A DNA stretch of 64,000 bases from assembly GCF_001999765.1 (NCBI RefSeq), contig NZ_MTIC01000008.1:124001-188000 (forward strand). Reading direction: 5' to 3'. Made by a program: the position numbers and the translations under genes. The first letter of the stretch is position 1, and every line of letters begins with the position of its first letter. This DNA is from Sinomonas mesophila. Lineage in GTDB: Bacteria; Actinomycetota; Actinomycetes; Actinomycetales; Micrococcaceae. The notes under the pieces were generated by a model. That model had not been told where the DNA came from. It did not search any database and was given only the letters and a program-made list of their open reading frames with translations. Shown here piece by piece: positions 9,478 through 17,121 of the stretch.

Positions 9478-10619
9478 GCCGTCACCCCCGGCGCCGAGCC
9501 GCCGCCCGCCTCGGGGAGCTCGGCGCGCACGCGGAGCCCGCCGTCGTCCACGAGGGTGAGCCTGCCGCCCACGGCCTCCACGCGCTCGCGCATCCCGCGC
9601 AGCCCCGCCCCCGGCGCGGCGCCGCGGAGGCCCGCGCCGTCGTCGTGCACCTCGACGGCGATCAGGCCGCCCTCGCGTGCGAGACGCACGTGCACCCGTC
9701 TGGCCCCCGCGTGCCGGACGGCGTTCGTGAGCGCCTCCTGCACCACCCTGTAGGCGATCCGCGCCAGAGCCGACGACGGCGGCGGGTCGATGCGGGCGTC
9801 GAACGTCACGGCAAGCCCGGCCCCGCGCGCGTCGTCGACGAGGGATGGGAGCCGCTCGAGTGGATCCCCCGGCGTGGTGGGCGCGTCCTGGCGGAGGACG
9901 CCGAGCAGCTCGCGGACCTCGCCGAGGGCCTCGTGGCTCGCGAGCTTGATGGCCTCGAGGGCCGGCCTGAGCTCCTCGGGCCTGCGCTCGGCCAGATGCA
10001 GGGCCACGCTCGCGCGGACGTTGATGAGCGAGAGGGAGTGCGCGACGACGTCATGGATGTCCCGCGCGAGCTCGAGCCGCTCCTGGTCGCGGGCCTCGCG
10101 GCGGCTCGCCTCCCACTCGCGGCGGCGGGCGGCGAAGCGCTCCCGGCGGACCCGCAGGCCCTCGCCGACCAGGAGGACGACGGCGGTCCACGCCACGGCC
10201 GCCCCGGCCCGCACCCACTCCCCCGCCACGAGGGCCCAGACGACAGCCGCGGCGGCGAAGGCCGCGCCGGCGGGCCAGGTCCAGCGGCGCGCCCCGGCCG
10301 CCGTCGCGAGGACGAGGCCGATCGCGGGCGCCACGAGCACGGGTCCCCAGGGGTACCCCGCCGCGAAGTAGCCGATCGTCAGGGCGACGACGGCCGAGGC
10401 GGCCTGGCCCGGACGCCAGCGCAGGGCCACGAGGAGGGCCGGGCCGGCCACGAGGAGGGCGATGCCGAACGCGTCGAGCGGGCGCGCCTCGGGCTGGCGG
10501 AAGGCGGCGCCGTGGGTCCCGGCGAGCTGGATCGCCGAGAGCACGACGGCGCCGGCGACCGCGAACGGCAGCGGCACCCGCCACCGGGCGCCGGCGCGCC
10601 GCTCGCTCTGCAACCGCAT
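9474..10619 (-). CDS. Sensor histidine kinase, NarL-type (HisKA_3)
   Basis: A 381-residue membrane kinase partnering the response regulator. The first 165 residues carry about four or five membrane helices with very short loops, so it probably senses a membrane or intramembrane signal. The dimerisation helix carries the phosphoacceptor His189 in ELARDIHDVVAHSLS. The ATPase domain shows the N-box ALTNAVRHAGA and the glycine-rich DDGAGLRG and GAGLRGMRERVEAVGG loops. This architecture resembles DesK/LiaS-type cell-envelope sensors, which is an inference. The stop overlaps the regulator start. Confidence 0.94.
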   Translation of the reverse strand: MRLQSERRAGARWRVPLPFAVAGAVVLSAIQLAGTHGAAFRQPEARPLDAFGIALLVAGPALLVALRWRPGQAASAVVALTIGYFAAGYPWGPVLVAPAIGLVLATAAGARRWTWPAGAAFAAAAVVWALVAGEWVRAGAAVAWTAVVLLVGEGLRVRRERFAARRREWEASRREARDQERLELARDIHDVVAHSLSLINVRASVALHLAERRPEELRPALEAIKLASHEALGEVRELLGVLRQDAPTTPGDPLERLPSLVDDARGAGLAVTFDARIDPPPSSALARIAYRVVQEALTNAVRHAGARRVHVRLAREGGLIAVEVHDDGAGLRGAAPGAGLRGMRERVEAVGGRLTLVDDGGLRVRAELPEAGGGSAPGVTA

Positions 10620-10686
10620 GAGGCGAGCCTACGCGCGCCGGTGCCGGGCGTCGTCGCCCGCGCGGCGCACCGCGCCGTCCGCCGCG

Positions 10687-10702
10687 TACTCCCGCTGGAG
10701 TA
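10687..10702. promoter_or_regulatory. Candidate response-regulator operator upstream of the kinase gene
   Basis: TACTCCCGCTGGAGTA has perfect 6-bp arms around CGCT. It lies 68 bp before the kinase start and matches the site at 8779-8794, which fits autoregulation plus control of the SHOCT gene. Confidence 0.6.
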
Positions 10703-10732
10703 GGCGGCTCCCGGTGCCGCCACCACCCCCTC

Positions 10733-10838
10733 GGTTCCGGGTACGCATCTCGTTGCCGAATCCGCATTCCGGGTGCATGCCGGTCGGCCGGCGTGCACCC
10801 GGAATGCCCATATCGCGGCGAGATGCGTACCCGAAACC
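10733..10838. repeat. Bipartite nested palindrome, family C copy 3
   Basis: Outer arms GGTTCCGGGTACGCATCTCG (10733-10752) and CGAGATGCGTACCCGAAACC (10819-10838), with nested inner arms ATTCCGGGTGCATGC and GCGTGCACCCGGAAT. Compensatory changes in the stem (TTCCGGG against CCCGGAA here, TTCGGG against CCCGAA in copy 1) support a base-paired structure. It lies in the 322-bp gap between the divergent kinase and CHRD protein genes; the rest of that gap holds the operator and promoters. Confidence 0.9.
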
Positions 10839-10941
10839 AGAGGGCGGGCGACGGCGCACGCGGACTTCTCGGGGCCCCGCGCCCGGCGTACCGTGGGCTC
10901 CACGCGGACCATCCGCGTGCCCGTCACCCGAGGAGTGCACC

Positions 10942-11391
10942 ATGCGCCTGAACCCTTCCCGCTGGAGAGCCATCGCCGTCTCCACCGCCATCCTCGCACT
11001 CGCCGGAGCCTCCGCGCCGGCGCTCGCCGTCTCGGGCGGCATCCCCGCCATCCCACTCAATACCGGGCAGGAGGTCCCCGGCTCGGACACCGGCGCCTCG
11101 GGCTTCTTCAGCTACACGATCGCCGGCGACCAGCTGTGCTACACCCTCGAGGCGCGCGACCTGTCCGTCGCGGCGACGGCGGCGCACATCCACGTCGCCC
11201 CGCGGAACGTGGCCGGCGACGTCGTCGTGCCGCTCACTGTCGGCTCCGGGACGAGCTGGACCGAGACCGCATGCGCCACGGTGACCGACGCGGACCTGCT
11301 CGCCGCGATCGCCGAGAACCCGCGCGACTACTACGTCAACGTCCACACGCCGACCTTCCCCGGTGGGGAGATCCGCGGGCAGCTCAAGTAG
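10942..11391 (+). CDS. Secreted CHRD domain protein
   Basis: A 149-residue exported protein. Residues 1-30 are a Sec signal peptide (basic MRLNPSRWR start, then an Ala/Leu core, with cleavage probably after ALA). The rest is one CHRD domain: it opens with IPLNTGQEVPGSDTGASG, has HIHVAP in the middle and closes with YYVNVHTPTFPGGEIRGQL, all typical. CHRD domains occur in chordin and in many uncharacterised bacterial extracellular proteins; no enzymatic role is known. GAGGAG lies seven bases before the ATG at 10942. A GACGGCG hairpin follows. Confidence 0.93.
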   Translation: MRLNPSRWRAIAVSTAILALAGASAPALAVSGGIPAIPLNTGQEVPGSDTGASGFFSYTIAGDQLCYTLEARDLSVAATAAHIHVAPRNVAGDVVVPLTVGSGTSWTETACATVTDADLLAAIAENPRDYYVNVHTPTFPGGEIRGQLK

Positions 11392-11407
11392 CGCCCGGCA
11401 GATGCGA

Positions 11408-11449
11408 AAGGGCGACGGCGGCACCCGGGTGGGTGCCGCCGTCGCCCTT
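11408..11449. terminator. Bidirectional hairpin terminator between CHRD gene and folD
   Basis: AAGGGCGACGGCGGCACCC pairs with GGGTGCCGCCGTCGCCCTT, a 19-bp perfect stem with a 4-base loop. The genes on either side converge here, and the flanking A and T runs suit termination in both directions. Confidence 0.85.
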
Positions 11450-11473
11450 CGCCTGGCGGAGGAGGCGCTGCGG

Positions 11474-12379
11474 CTAGGCCTGGGCCGCGGCGCGCTCGGC
11501 CGCCTCGACCACGTTGGTCATGAGCAGCGCAACCGTCATGGGTCCCACGCCGCCCGGGTTGGGCGAGAGGTAGCCCGCAACCTCGGCCACGGCCGGGTCG
11601 ACGTCGCCGAACACGAGCGGGCGCCCACCCTCCGGGTCGTCCTCGCGCGTCACGCCGACGTCGAGTACGGCGGCACCGGGCTTGACGTCCTCCGCCCTGA
11701 CGACGTGCTTGACGCCCGCGGCCGCGACGATGACGTCCGCCTCGCGCAGGTGCTTGGACGCGTCCTTCGTGCCCGTGTGCGTGATCGTCACCGTCGCATT
11801 GACGTCCCGCCGCGTGAGCAGCAGCGGCATCGGGCGGCCGATCGTCACGCCGCGGCCGACGACGACCACATGCTTGCCGTTCAGGTCGTAGCCATTGCGC
11901 TCAAGCAGCTCGATGACGCCGCGGGGCGTGCACGGCAGCGGCGACTCGATGGGCTTGTTGACGTTGAGCACGAGCTTGCCGAGGTTGGTCGGGTGCAGCC
12001 CGTCAGCGTCCTTCGCCGGGTCGATGCGCTCGAGGATCGCGTCCGTGTCGAGGTGCTTCGGCAGCGGCAGCTGGACGATGTACCCGTGGCAGGCCGGGTC
12101 TTCGTTGAGCTCGTCGATGACGGCCTCGACCTGCTCCTGCGTCGCGTCCGCGGGCAGCTCCTTCTGGATCGAGTTCATCCCGATCGCCTTGGACTGCTTG
12201 TGCTTCATGCCGACGTACAGCTGCGAGGCCGGGTCGGCCCCGACGAGCACGGTCGCGATGCCCGGCGTGACGCCCTTGGCCTTGAGGGCCTCGACCCGTT
12301 CGGCGAGCTCGGCCTTGATGGCAGCGGAGGCTGCCCTCCCGTCGAGGACGACTGCCTTGCTCGAGGTGCGCTCGGCCAT
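11474..12379 (-). CDS. folD: Methylenetetrahydrofolate dehydrogenase / methenyltetrahydrofolate cyclohydrolase
   Basis: A bifunctional folate enzyme that interconverts 5,10-methylene-, methenyl- and 10-formyl-tetrahydrofolate in the cytoplasm, feeding purine synthesis. The N-terminal domain has the [22 protein letters not shown] signature region with the catalytic YxxxK tyrosine and lysine. The Rossmann domain shows [15 protein letters not shown] and the C-terminus [20 protein letters not shown] 12379 gives 301 residues and best fits family N-termini; an in-frame GTG at 12391 would overlap the glyA stop by four bases. It is the second gene behind glyA and so shares its ZTP riboswitch. Confidence 0.96.
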   Translation of the reverse strand: MAERTSSKAVVLDGRAASAAIKAELAERVEALKAKGVTPGIATVLVGADPASQLYVGMKHKQSKAIGMNSIQKELPADATQEQVEAVIDELNEDPACHGYIVQLPLPKHLDTDAILERIDPAKDADGLHPTNLGKLVLNVNKPIESPLPCTPRGVIELLERNGYDLNGKHVVVVGRGVTIGRPMPLLLTRRDVNATVTITHTGTKDASKHLREADVIVAAAGVKHVVRAEDVKPGAAVLDVGVTREDDPEGGRPLVFGDVDPAVAEVAGYLSPNPGGVGPMTVALLMTNVVEAAERAAAQA

Positions 12380-12387
12380 CAGTCCGC

Positions 12388-13680
12388 TCACCACTCCTCG
12401 TGCCCCGGGTAGAGGGGGAAGTCGTTGGCGAGCTTGTCGACGCGTGCGCGCAGCGCGTCACGGTCGGCGCTGCCCTTGAGGGCGGTCGCGATGATGTCGG
12501 CGACCTCCGTGAACTCGGCCGCGCCGAAGCCGCGGGTCGCGAGGGCCGGCGTGCCGATGCGCAGGCCCGAGGTGACCATCGGCGGGCGCGGGTCGAACGG
12601 GACGGCGTTGCGGTTGACGGTGATGCCGACCTCGTGGAGGAGGTCCTCGGCCTGCTGGCCGTCGAGCTGCGAGTTGCGCAGGTCCACGAGCACGAGGTGC
12701 ACGTCGGTGCCGCCGGTGAGGACGGAGACGCCGGCGTCGGCGACGTCCTGCTGGTTGAGGCGGTCGGCGATGATCCTGGCGCCCTCGAGGACGCGCTCCT
12801 GGCGCTCCTTGAACTCCTCGGAGCCGGCGATCTTGAAGGCCACGGCCTTCGCGGCGATGACGTGCATGAGCGGGCCGCCCTGCTGGCCCGGGAAGACGTT
12901 GGAGTTGAGCTTCTTGCCGAACTCCTCCTTCGCGAGGATCACGCCGGAGCGCGGGCCCGCGAGGGTCTTGTGCACCGTGGAGGTCACGACGTGCGAGTGC
13001 GGGACCGGGGAGGGGTGCAGGCCCGCGGCGACGAGGCCGGCGAAGTGCGCCATGTCCGTCCACAGATAGGCGCCGACCTCGTCGGCGATCGAGCGGAACG
13101 CCGCGAAGTCGAGGTGGCGCGGGTACGCGGACCAGCCGGCGATGATGACGTTCGGGCGCTCGGCGAGGGCCTGCTCGCGCAGCTTGTCCATGTCGACGCG
13201 GAACGTGTCCTCCTCGACCTGGTACGCGGCGACCTGGTAGAGCTTGCCGGAGAAGTTGAGCTTCATGCCGTGCGTGAGGTGGCCGCCGTGCGCGAGCGAG
13301 AGGCCGAGGATCTTGTCGCCCGGGTTGATGAGGGCGGCGAGGGTCGCGGCGTTGGCCTGGGCGCCGGAGTGCGGCTGGACGTTGGCGTACTCGGCGCCGA
13401 AGAGGGCCTTGACCCGCTCGATCGCGAGGCTCTCGGCCACGTCGACGTACTCGCAGCCGCCGTAGTAGCGCTTGCCGGGGTAGCCCTCGGCGTACTTGTT
13501 GGTCAGGACCGAGCCCTGGGCCTCCATGACGGCGCGGGGGGCGAAGTTCTCGGACGCGATCATCTCGAGGGTGTTGCGCTGCCGGCCGAGCTCCTGGTCC
13601 AGGACGGCGGCGATCTCGGGATCGACCTCGGCGAGCGGGAGGTTGCTGACAGCGGACACTGTGGGAGTGGTGGGGCTCAC
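12388..13680 (-). CDS. glyA: Serine hydroxymethyltransferase
   Basis: A PLP enzyme of 430 residues that converts serine and tetrahydrofolate into glycine and methylene-tetrahydrofolate. The Schiff-base lysine is Lys238 in [12 protein letters not shown]. Other family marks are [29 protein letters not shown] near the start, and [16 protein letters not shown] near the end. The GTG at 13680 is chosen because AGGAG lies five bases upstream; longer frames run through the riboswitch and are wrong. With folD downstream the pair makes one-carbon units for purines, and the leader carries a ZTP riboswitch that would raise expression when folate is limiting. Confidence 0.97.
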   Translation of the reverse strand: MSPTTPTVSAVSNLPLAEVDPEIAAVLDQELGRQRNTLEMIASENFAPRAVMEAQGSVLTNKYAEGYPGKRYYGGCEYVDVAESLAIERVKALFGAEYANVQPHSGAQANAATLAALINPGDKILGLSLAHGGHLTHGMKLNFSGKLYQVAAYQVEEDTFRVDMDKLREQALAERPNVIIAGWSAYPRHLDFAAFRSIADEVGAYLWTDMAHFAGLVAAGLHPSPVPHSHVVTSTVHKTLAGPRSGVILAKEEFGKKLNSNVFPGQQGGPLMHVIAAKAVAFKIAGSEEFKERQERVLEGARIIADRLNQQDVADAGVSVLTGGTDVHLVLVDLRNSQLDGQQAEDLLHEVGITVNRNAVPFDPRPPMVTSGLRIGTPALATRGFGAAEFTEVADIIATALKGSADRDALRARVDKLANDFPLYPGHEEW

Positions 13681-13784
13681 GGGATCTCCTGTTGCAGGTG
13701 GCGGGAGGCTACTGGTCAGGCTACCGGCCCATCCCGCCCGCCGGTACTGCATGGCGGAGCGTGAAGGCGCGGCGCTGATCGACC

Positions 13785-13920
13785 CCTCGGCCCAGGCGTA
13801 CGATCCGCGGTGTCCCGTGCGCGCCGCACCTCCCGCCCCGGAGGATCCCCGGGCCAGCGGTGCCGCGCGGTGCCGCTCCCCGGTGGTGACCCACCCAACG
13901 CCAGTCGCGACCCGGCCAGT
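13785..13920 (-). promoter_or_regulatory. ZTP (pfl motif) riboswitch upstream of glyA-folD
   Basis: On the minus strand the leader reads GGGTCGCGACTGGCG (13913-13899), then GGTGGG, a CACC strand and GGGGAGCG, which is the conserved first half of the pfl motif. After a variable linker comes ACGCCTGGGC (13800-13791), the conserved second half that forms the pseudoknot. ZTP riboswitches bind the purine intermediate ZTP/ZMP, which builds up when 10-formyl-tetrahydrofolate is short, and turn on folate and purine genes. The position about 110 bp before glyA fits. An RNA covariance-model search was not possible here. Confidence 0.9.
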
Positions 13921-14005
13921 CTACCGGCCGCCCGGGAACACGGAAGGCCCCCGTCCGGTTGACGAGAATAGTTGACGCATCAAAGGAAGCGGAAGGGGAG
14001 GCCCG

Positions 14006-15109
14006 GTGGAGGCACTCAGGACGGTCGTGGTCGGCGCGGGGCAGGCGGGCCTCAGCGCCGCATACTGGCTCGCCCGCCGGGGCCTTGCGCCGTGGTCGGA
14101 CGTGGTGGTCCTCGACGCCAACGCCGGCCCGGGCGGCGCGTGGCGGCACCGCTGGGACTCGCTGACCTTCGACGCCGCGCACGGCCTCCACCCCCTCCCC
14201 GGCCTCCCGCTCGAGGCGCCGGAGCCGCGCGAGCCCGCCTCCGCCGTCGTGAGCCGCTACTACGGGGCGTACGAGCGCGAGCTCGGGATCCCGGTCATCC
14301 GCCCGGTCCGGGTCTCCTCGGTCTCGCACGCGGAGGCGCCACGACGCCGGCCCCTCCTCGTACGCGCGGGCGACGGCCGCGAATGGCTGGCTGAGACCGT
14401 CATCTCCGCCGCCGGCACCTGGGACCGTCCGCACTGGCCGTCCTATCCGGGCCAGCGGCTGTTCCGCGGGCGGCAGCTGCACACGCACGACTTCGTCTCG
14501 GCCGAGGAGTTCCGCGGGCAGCGCGTGCTCGTCGTCGGCGGCGGGACGAGCGCGCTGCAGTTCCTGCTCCAGCTCGACGCCGCCGGCGCCCGGACCGCCT
14601 GGTCCACGCGCCGGGCCCCCGACTTCACCGCGGCGCCCTTCGACGCGGACTGGGGCATCGACGTCGAACGCCGGGTCGGCGAGCGGACGCGCGCGGGGCT
14701 CCCGCCGCTGTCCGTGGTTGCCGCGACGGGCCTGCCGCTCACCGAGCAGTACCGCGCGGGCATCGAGGCCGGCGTCCTCGTCTCGCGCGGCCCGCTGGCC
14801 CGGCTCACGCCCACGGGCGCCGTCCTCGCGGACGGGACCGAGCTCGCGCTCGACGCGATCCTGTGGGCCACGGGCTTCCGGGCCTCGCTCAGCCATCTCG
14901 CGCCCCTCCGCCTGCGCGAGCCCGGCGGCGGGGTCATGATGGGCGACGACGGCGTCTCGGCTGTGCGGGAGCCGCGCCTCTTCCTCGTCGGGTATGGCGC
15001 CTCGGCCTCGACCGTCGGGGCCACGAGGGCCGGCCGGGCCGCCGCGGTGGCGGCGACGCGATTCCTCGCGGGCGCAGGGCGGGACGCGCGGCTCGCCTCG
15101 GTACCCTAG
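14006..15109 (+). CDS. FAD/NAD(P)-dependent flavoprotein monooxygenase-like
   Basis: A 367-residue flavoprotein related to the CzcO/flavin-containing monooxygenase group. The FAD dinucleotide-binding motif is VVVGAGQAGLSAAYWL at the start, followed by GPGGAWRHRWDSL. The second, NADPH-binding motif is VLVVGGGTSALQFL in the middle, and ILWATGFR near residue 290 is the conserved ATG motif. It probably oxygenates or oxidises a small molecule; the substrate is unknown. The GTG start at 14006 has GGAAGGGGAG upstream. It is divergent from glyA across the riboswitch region. A TACCCT box for purU overlaps its end. Confidence 0.88.
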   Translation: MEALRTVVVGAGQAGLSAAYWLARRGLAPWSDVVVLDANAGPGGAWRHRWDSLTFDAAHGLHPLPGLPLEAPEPREPASAVVSRYYGAYERELGIPVIRPVRVSSVSHAEAPRRRPLLVRAGDGREWLAETVISAAGTWDRPHWPSYPGQRLFRGRQLHTHDFVSAEEFRGQRVLVVGGGTSALQFLLQLDAAGARTAWSTRRAPDFTAAPFDADWGIDVERRVGERTRAGLPPLSVVAATGLPLTEQYRAGIEAGVLVSRGPLARLTPTGAVLADGTELALDAILWATGFRASLSHLAPLRLREPGGGVMMGDDGVSAVREPRLFLVGYGASASTVGATRAGRAAAVAATRFLAGAGRDARLASVP

Positions 15110-15114
15110 GACGC

Positions 15115-15963
15115 GTGGAACGCAACACCTTCATCGTGACCCTCTCCTGCCCCGACCGGCCCGGGATCGTCCACGCCGTGTCGGGAGCGCTGCTCGAGGC
15201 CGGGTGCAACATCGCAGAGTCGCGCCAGTACGAGAGCCCCGACACGGGGACCTTCTTCATGCGGGTCACGGTCGAGACCGCGTCCGAGCGCCCCGCCCTC
15301 GAGGCCTCGCTGGCGCCGGTCGCGGAGGCCTTCTCGATGAAGCTGGGCCTCTACAACGGCGGCGAGCCCGTGCGCACGCTCATCATGTGCTCGAAGGACG
15401 GCCGCACGCTCAACGACCTGCTGTTCCAGCAGCGCACCGGCACGCTGCCCATCGAGGTGCCCGTCGTCGTCTCGAACCATCCCGACCTCGCGCCGATGGC
15501 CGAGTTCTACGGCGTGCCGTTCGTGCACCTGCCCGTCACGCCCGAGACGAAGGCGGAGGCCGAGGCCAAGCTCCTCGCGCTCGTCGAGGAGCACGGGGTC
15601 GAGCTCGTCGTGCTCGCGCGCTACATGCAGGTCCTCTCGGACGACCTGTGCCGGGCGCTCGAGGGCCGCGCGATCAACATCCACCACTCGTTCCTGCCGT
15701 CGTTCAAGGGGGCCAAGCCGTACCACCAGGCCCACGCGCGCGGGGTCAAGATCATCGGGGCGACGGCGCACTACGTCACCGCGGCGCTCGACGAGGGGCC
15801 GATCATCGAGCAGGAGGTCATCCGCGTGGACCACGCGAAGACCCCCGAGCAGTTCGTCCGGCTGGGCCGCGACGTCGAGGGGCGGACCCTGTGCCGCGCC
15901 GTCCAGTGGCATGCCGAGCACCGGGTCCTCCTCGACGGGCACCGGACGGTCGTCTTCGACTGA
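15115..15963 (+). CDS. purU: Formyltetrahydrofolate deformylase
   Basis: A 282-residue cytoplasmic hydrolase that splits 10-formyl-tetrahydrofolate into formate and tetrahydrofolate, balancing the one-carbon pool. Residues 1-80 form an ACT domain (TLSCPDRPGIVHAVSGALLE). The formyltransferase-fold domain follows, with the catalytic Asn-His pair in INIHHSFLPSFKGAKPYHQA and the Asp in ALDEGPIIEQEV. The GTG at 15115 comes five bases after the previous stop and seven bases after a TACCCT box at 15102-15107, so a leaderless start is possible. Position beside glyA-folD fits its metabolic role. Confidence 0.95.
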   Translation: MERNTFIVTLSCPDRPGIVHAVSGALLEAGCNIAESRQYESPDTGTFFMRVTVETASERPALEASLAPVAEAFSMKLGLYNGGEPVRTLIMCSKDGRTLNDLLFQQRTGTLPIEVPVVVSNHPDLAPMAEFYGVPFVHLPVTPETKAEAEAKLLALVEEHGVELVVLARYMQVLSDDLCRALEGRAINIHHSFLPSFKGAKPYHQAHARGVKIIGATAHYVTAALDEGPIIEQEVIRVDHAKTPEQFVRLGRDVEGRTLCRAVQWHAEHRVLLDGHRTVVFD

Positions 15964-15965
15964 CG

Positions 15966-16145
15966 CCGAGATGGGGGCGTGTGGCGCCGAGATGGGGTGA
16001 CCTGCCGCCGAGATGGGGGGATAGATCGCCGAAGTGGGGGCGTGTGCCGCCGAAATGGGGGCGCATGACGCCGAGATGGGGGCGTTCGACGCCGAGATGG
16101 GGGCGCATGACGCCGAGATGGGGGCGTACGACGCCGACATCGGGG
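15966..16145 (+). repeat. Direct array of 9 units of exactly 21 bp, family A, locus 2 left arm
   Basis: Nine copies of the 11-bp core CCGAGATGGGG (or CCGAAGTGGGG, CCGAAATGGGG) start every 21 bp from 15966 to 16134. The 10-bp spacers differ in sequence (for example GCGTGTGGCG, TGACCTGCCG, GCGCATGACG) but never in length. The array starts three bases after the purU stop codon. Confidence 0.95.
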
Positions 16146-16295
16146 CTTTCGTACTGCGCCGACGCCGAGGAGCTATGCATCCTGCCCGCCAGCCGTGGGA
16201 TGAGCTAACCCCGAAGCCCGGTGACCGACGTCGTGCACGGGGCATGGATGAGCTACCTGGCCATGGACCCCGTCTTGGCGTCGGCAATCCCAGGG

Positions 16296-16473
16296 CCCCA
16301 TTTCGGCGTTCTATGCCCCGATCTCGGCGCCACATCCCCCGATCTCGGCGCCACATCCCCCCATCTCGGCGCCACATCCCCCCATCTCGGCGCCACATCC
16401 CCCATCTCGGCGCCACATCCCCCCATCTCGGCGCCACATCCCCCCATCTCGGCGCCACATCCCCCCATCTCGG
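16296..16473 (-). repeat. Inverted array of 9 units of 21 bp, family A, locus 2 right arm
   Basis: Nine copies of CCCCATCTCGG or close variants, with core ends at 16306, 16327, 16348, 16369, 16390, 16410, 16431, 16452 and 16473, so the period is 21 bp apart from one 20-bp step. Spacers are mostly CGCCACATCC. The orientation is opposite to the left arm, with equal copy number. Confidence 0.95.
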
Positions 16474-16491
16474 CGATGGAGGTGGGGCGGG

Positions 16492-17016
16492 TCAGTGCGT
16501 GGCGTTGGCCTTGCGGTGCGCCCGCGCGAGGTCGACGTAGTGCGAGGCGTTGCGGTGGACGCCGGCGACCTCCTCGTCGGTGAGCTCGCGCCGGACCTTG
16601 GCGGGCACGCCGGCAACGAGCGAGCGCGGCGGCACGACGGTGCCCTCGAGGACGACGGCTCCCGCGGCGACGAGCGAGCCCCGGCCGATCACGGCGCCGT
16701 TCATGACCGTCGCGCCCATGCCGATCAGGACGTCGTCCTCGACCGTGCAGCCGTGGACCACGGCGTTGTGGCCGACCGACACGCCCGCCCCGACGGTGCA
16801 CGGAAAGCCCTCGTCCGCGTGGAGCACCACGTTGTCCTGGAGGTTGGTTCCGGCGCCGACGATGATGGTCGCCGTGTCGGCGCGGACGGAGACGCCGTAG
16901 AAGGCACTCGAGCGCTCGGCTAGGTGCGCGTCGCCGATGATGGACGCTGTCGGGGCGACGAAGGCGCTCGGGTGGATGTCGGGCGCTCTGCCCCCGAACT
17001 CGATGACTGGGCTCAT
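16492..17016 (-). CDS. Gamma-carbonic anhydrase family protein (left-handed beta-helix)
   Basis: A 174-residue protein of the gamma-carbonic anhydrase / YrdA / PaaY group. The hexapeptide-repeat beta-helix runs through most of the chain (for example IGMGATVMNGAVIGRGSLVAAGAVV). The three metal-binding histidines are recognisable in NVVLHADEGF and VGHNAVVHGC. The family forms trimers with zinc or iron at the subunit interfaces; many members lack demonstrated CO2 hydration activity, and some are thioesterases. It stands alone, convergent with purU and divergent from the ROK regulator gene. Confidence 0.9.
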   Translation of the reverse strand: MSPVIEFGGRAPDIHPSAFVAPTASIIGDAHLAERSSAFYGVSVRADTATIIVGAGTNLQDNVVLHADEGFPCTVGAGVSVGHNAVVHGCTVEDDVLIGMGATVMNGAVIGRGSLVAAGAVVLEGTVVPPRSLVAGVPAKVRRELTDEEVAGVHRNASHYVDLARAHRKANATH

Positions 17017-17072
17017 GGGCCAAGACTAAGCCTTTCCTCCCCGGCCGCCTCGCGGAGCGCCCCCCGCCCGGT

Positions 17073-17095
17073 TTGCGTTCATTTCTTGACGACAA
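17073..17095 (+). promoter_or_regulatory. Candidate ROK operator overlapping the -35 of the ROK gene
   Basis: The site starts TTGCGTTCA, has TCTTGACG 11 bases in, and ends CAA. It agrees at about 20 of 23 positions with the sequence at 18360-18382 before the transporter operon. TTGACG inside it is a good -35 box, so a bound repressor would block RNA polymerase. Confidence 0.65.
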
Positions 17096-17121
17096 GGGCC
17101 TTCGAGAGGAAGCTAAGTCGC

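Larger units (their letters stand above)
15964..16491. other. 528-bp region between convergent purU and gamma-CA genes, filled by opposed family A arrays
   Basis: It contains the left array (15966-16145), a 150-bp spacer with no gene or clear structure, and the inverted right array (16296-16473). No classical terminator hairpin is visible between the two convergent genes, so the array pair may stand in for one. Confidence 0.85.

Noticed and set aside
13681-13752. N-terminal extension of glyA ([11 protein letters not shown]...)
   Set aside because: It would place coding sequence in the leader between the ZTP riboswitch and the ribosome site; AGGAG before GTG 13680 and family length support the shorter protein.
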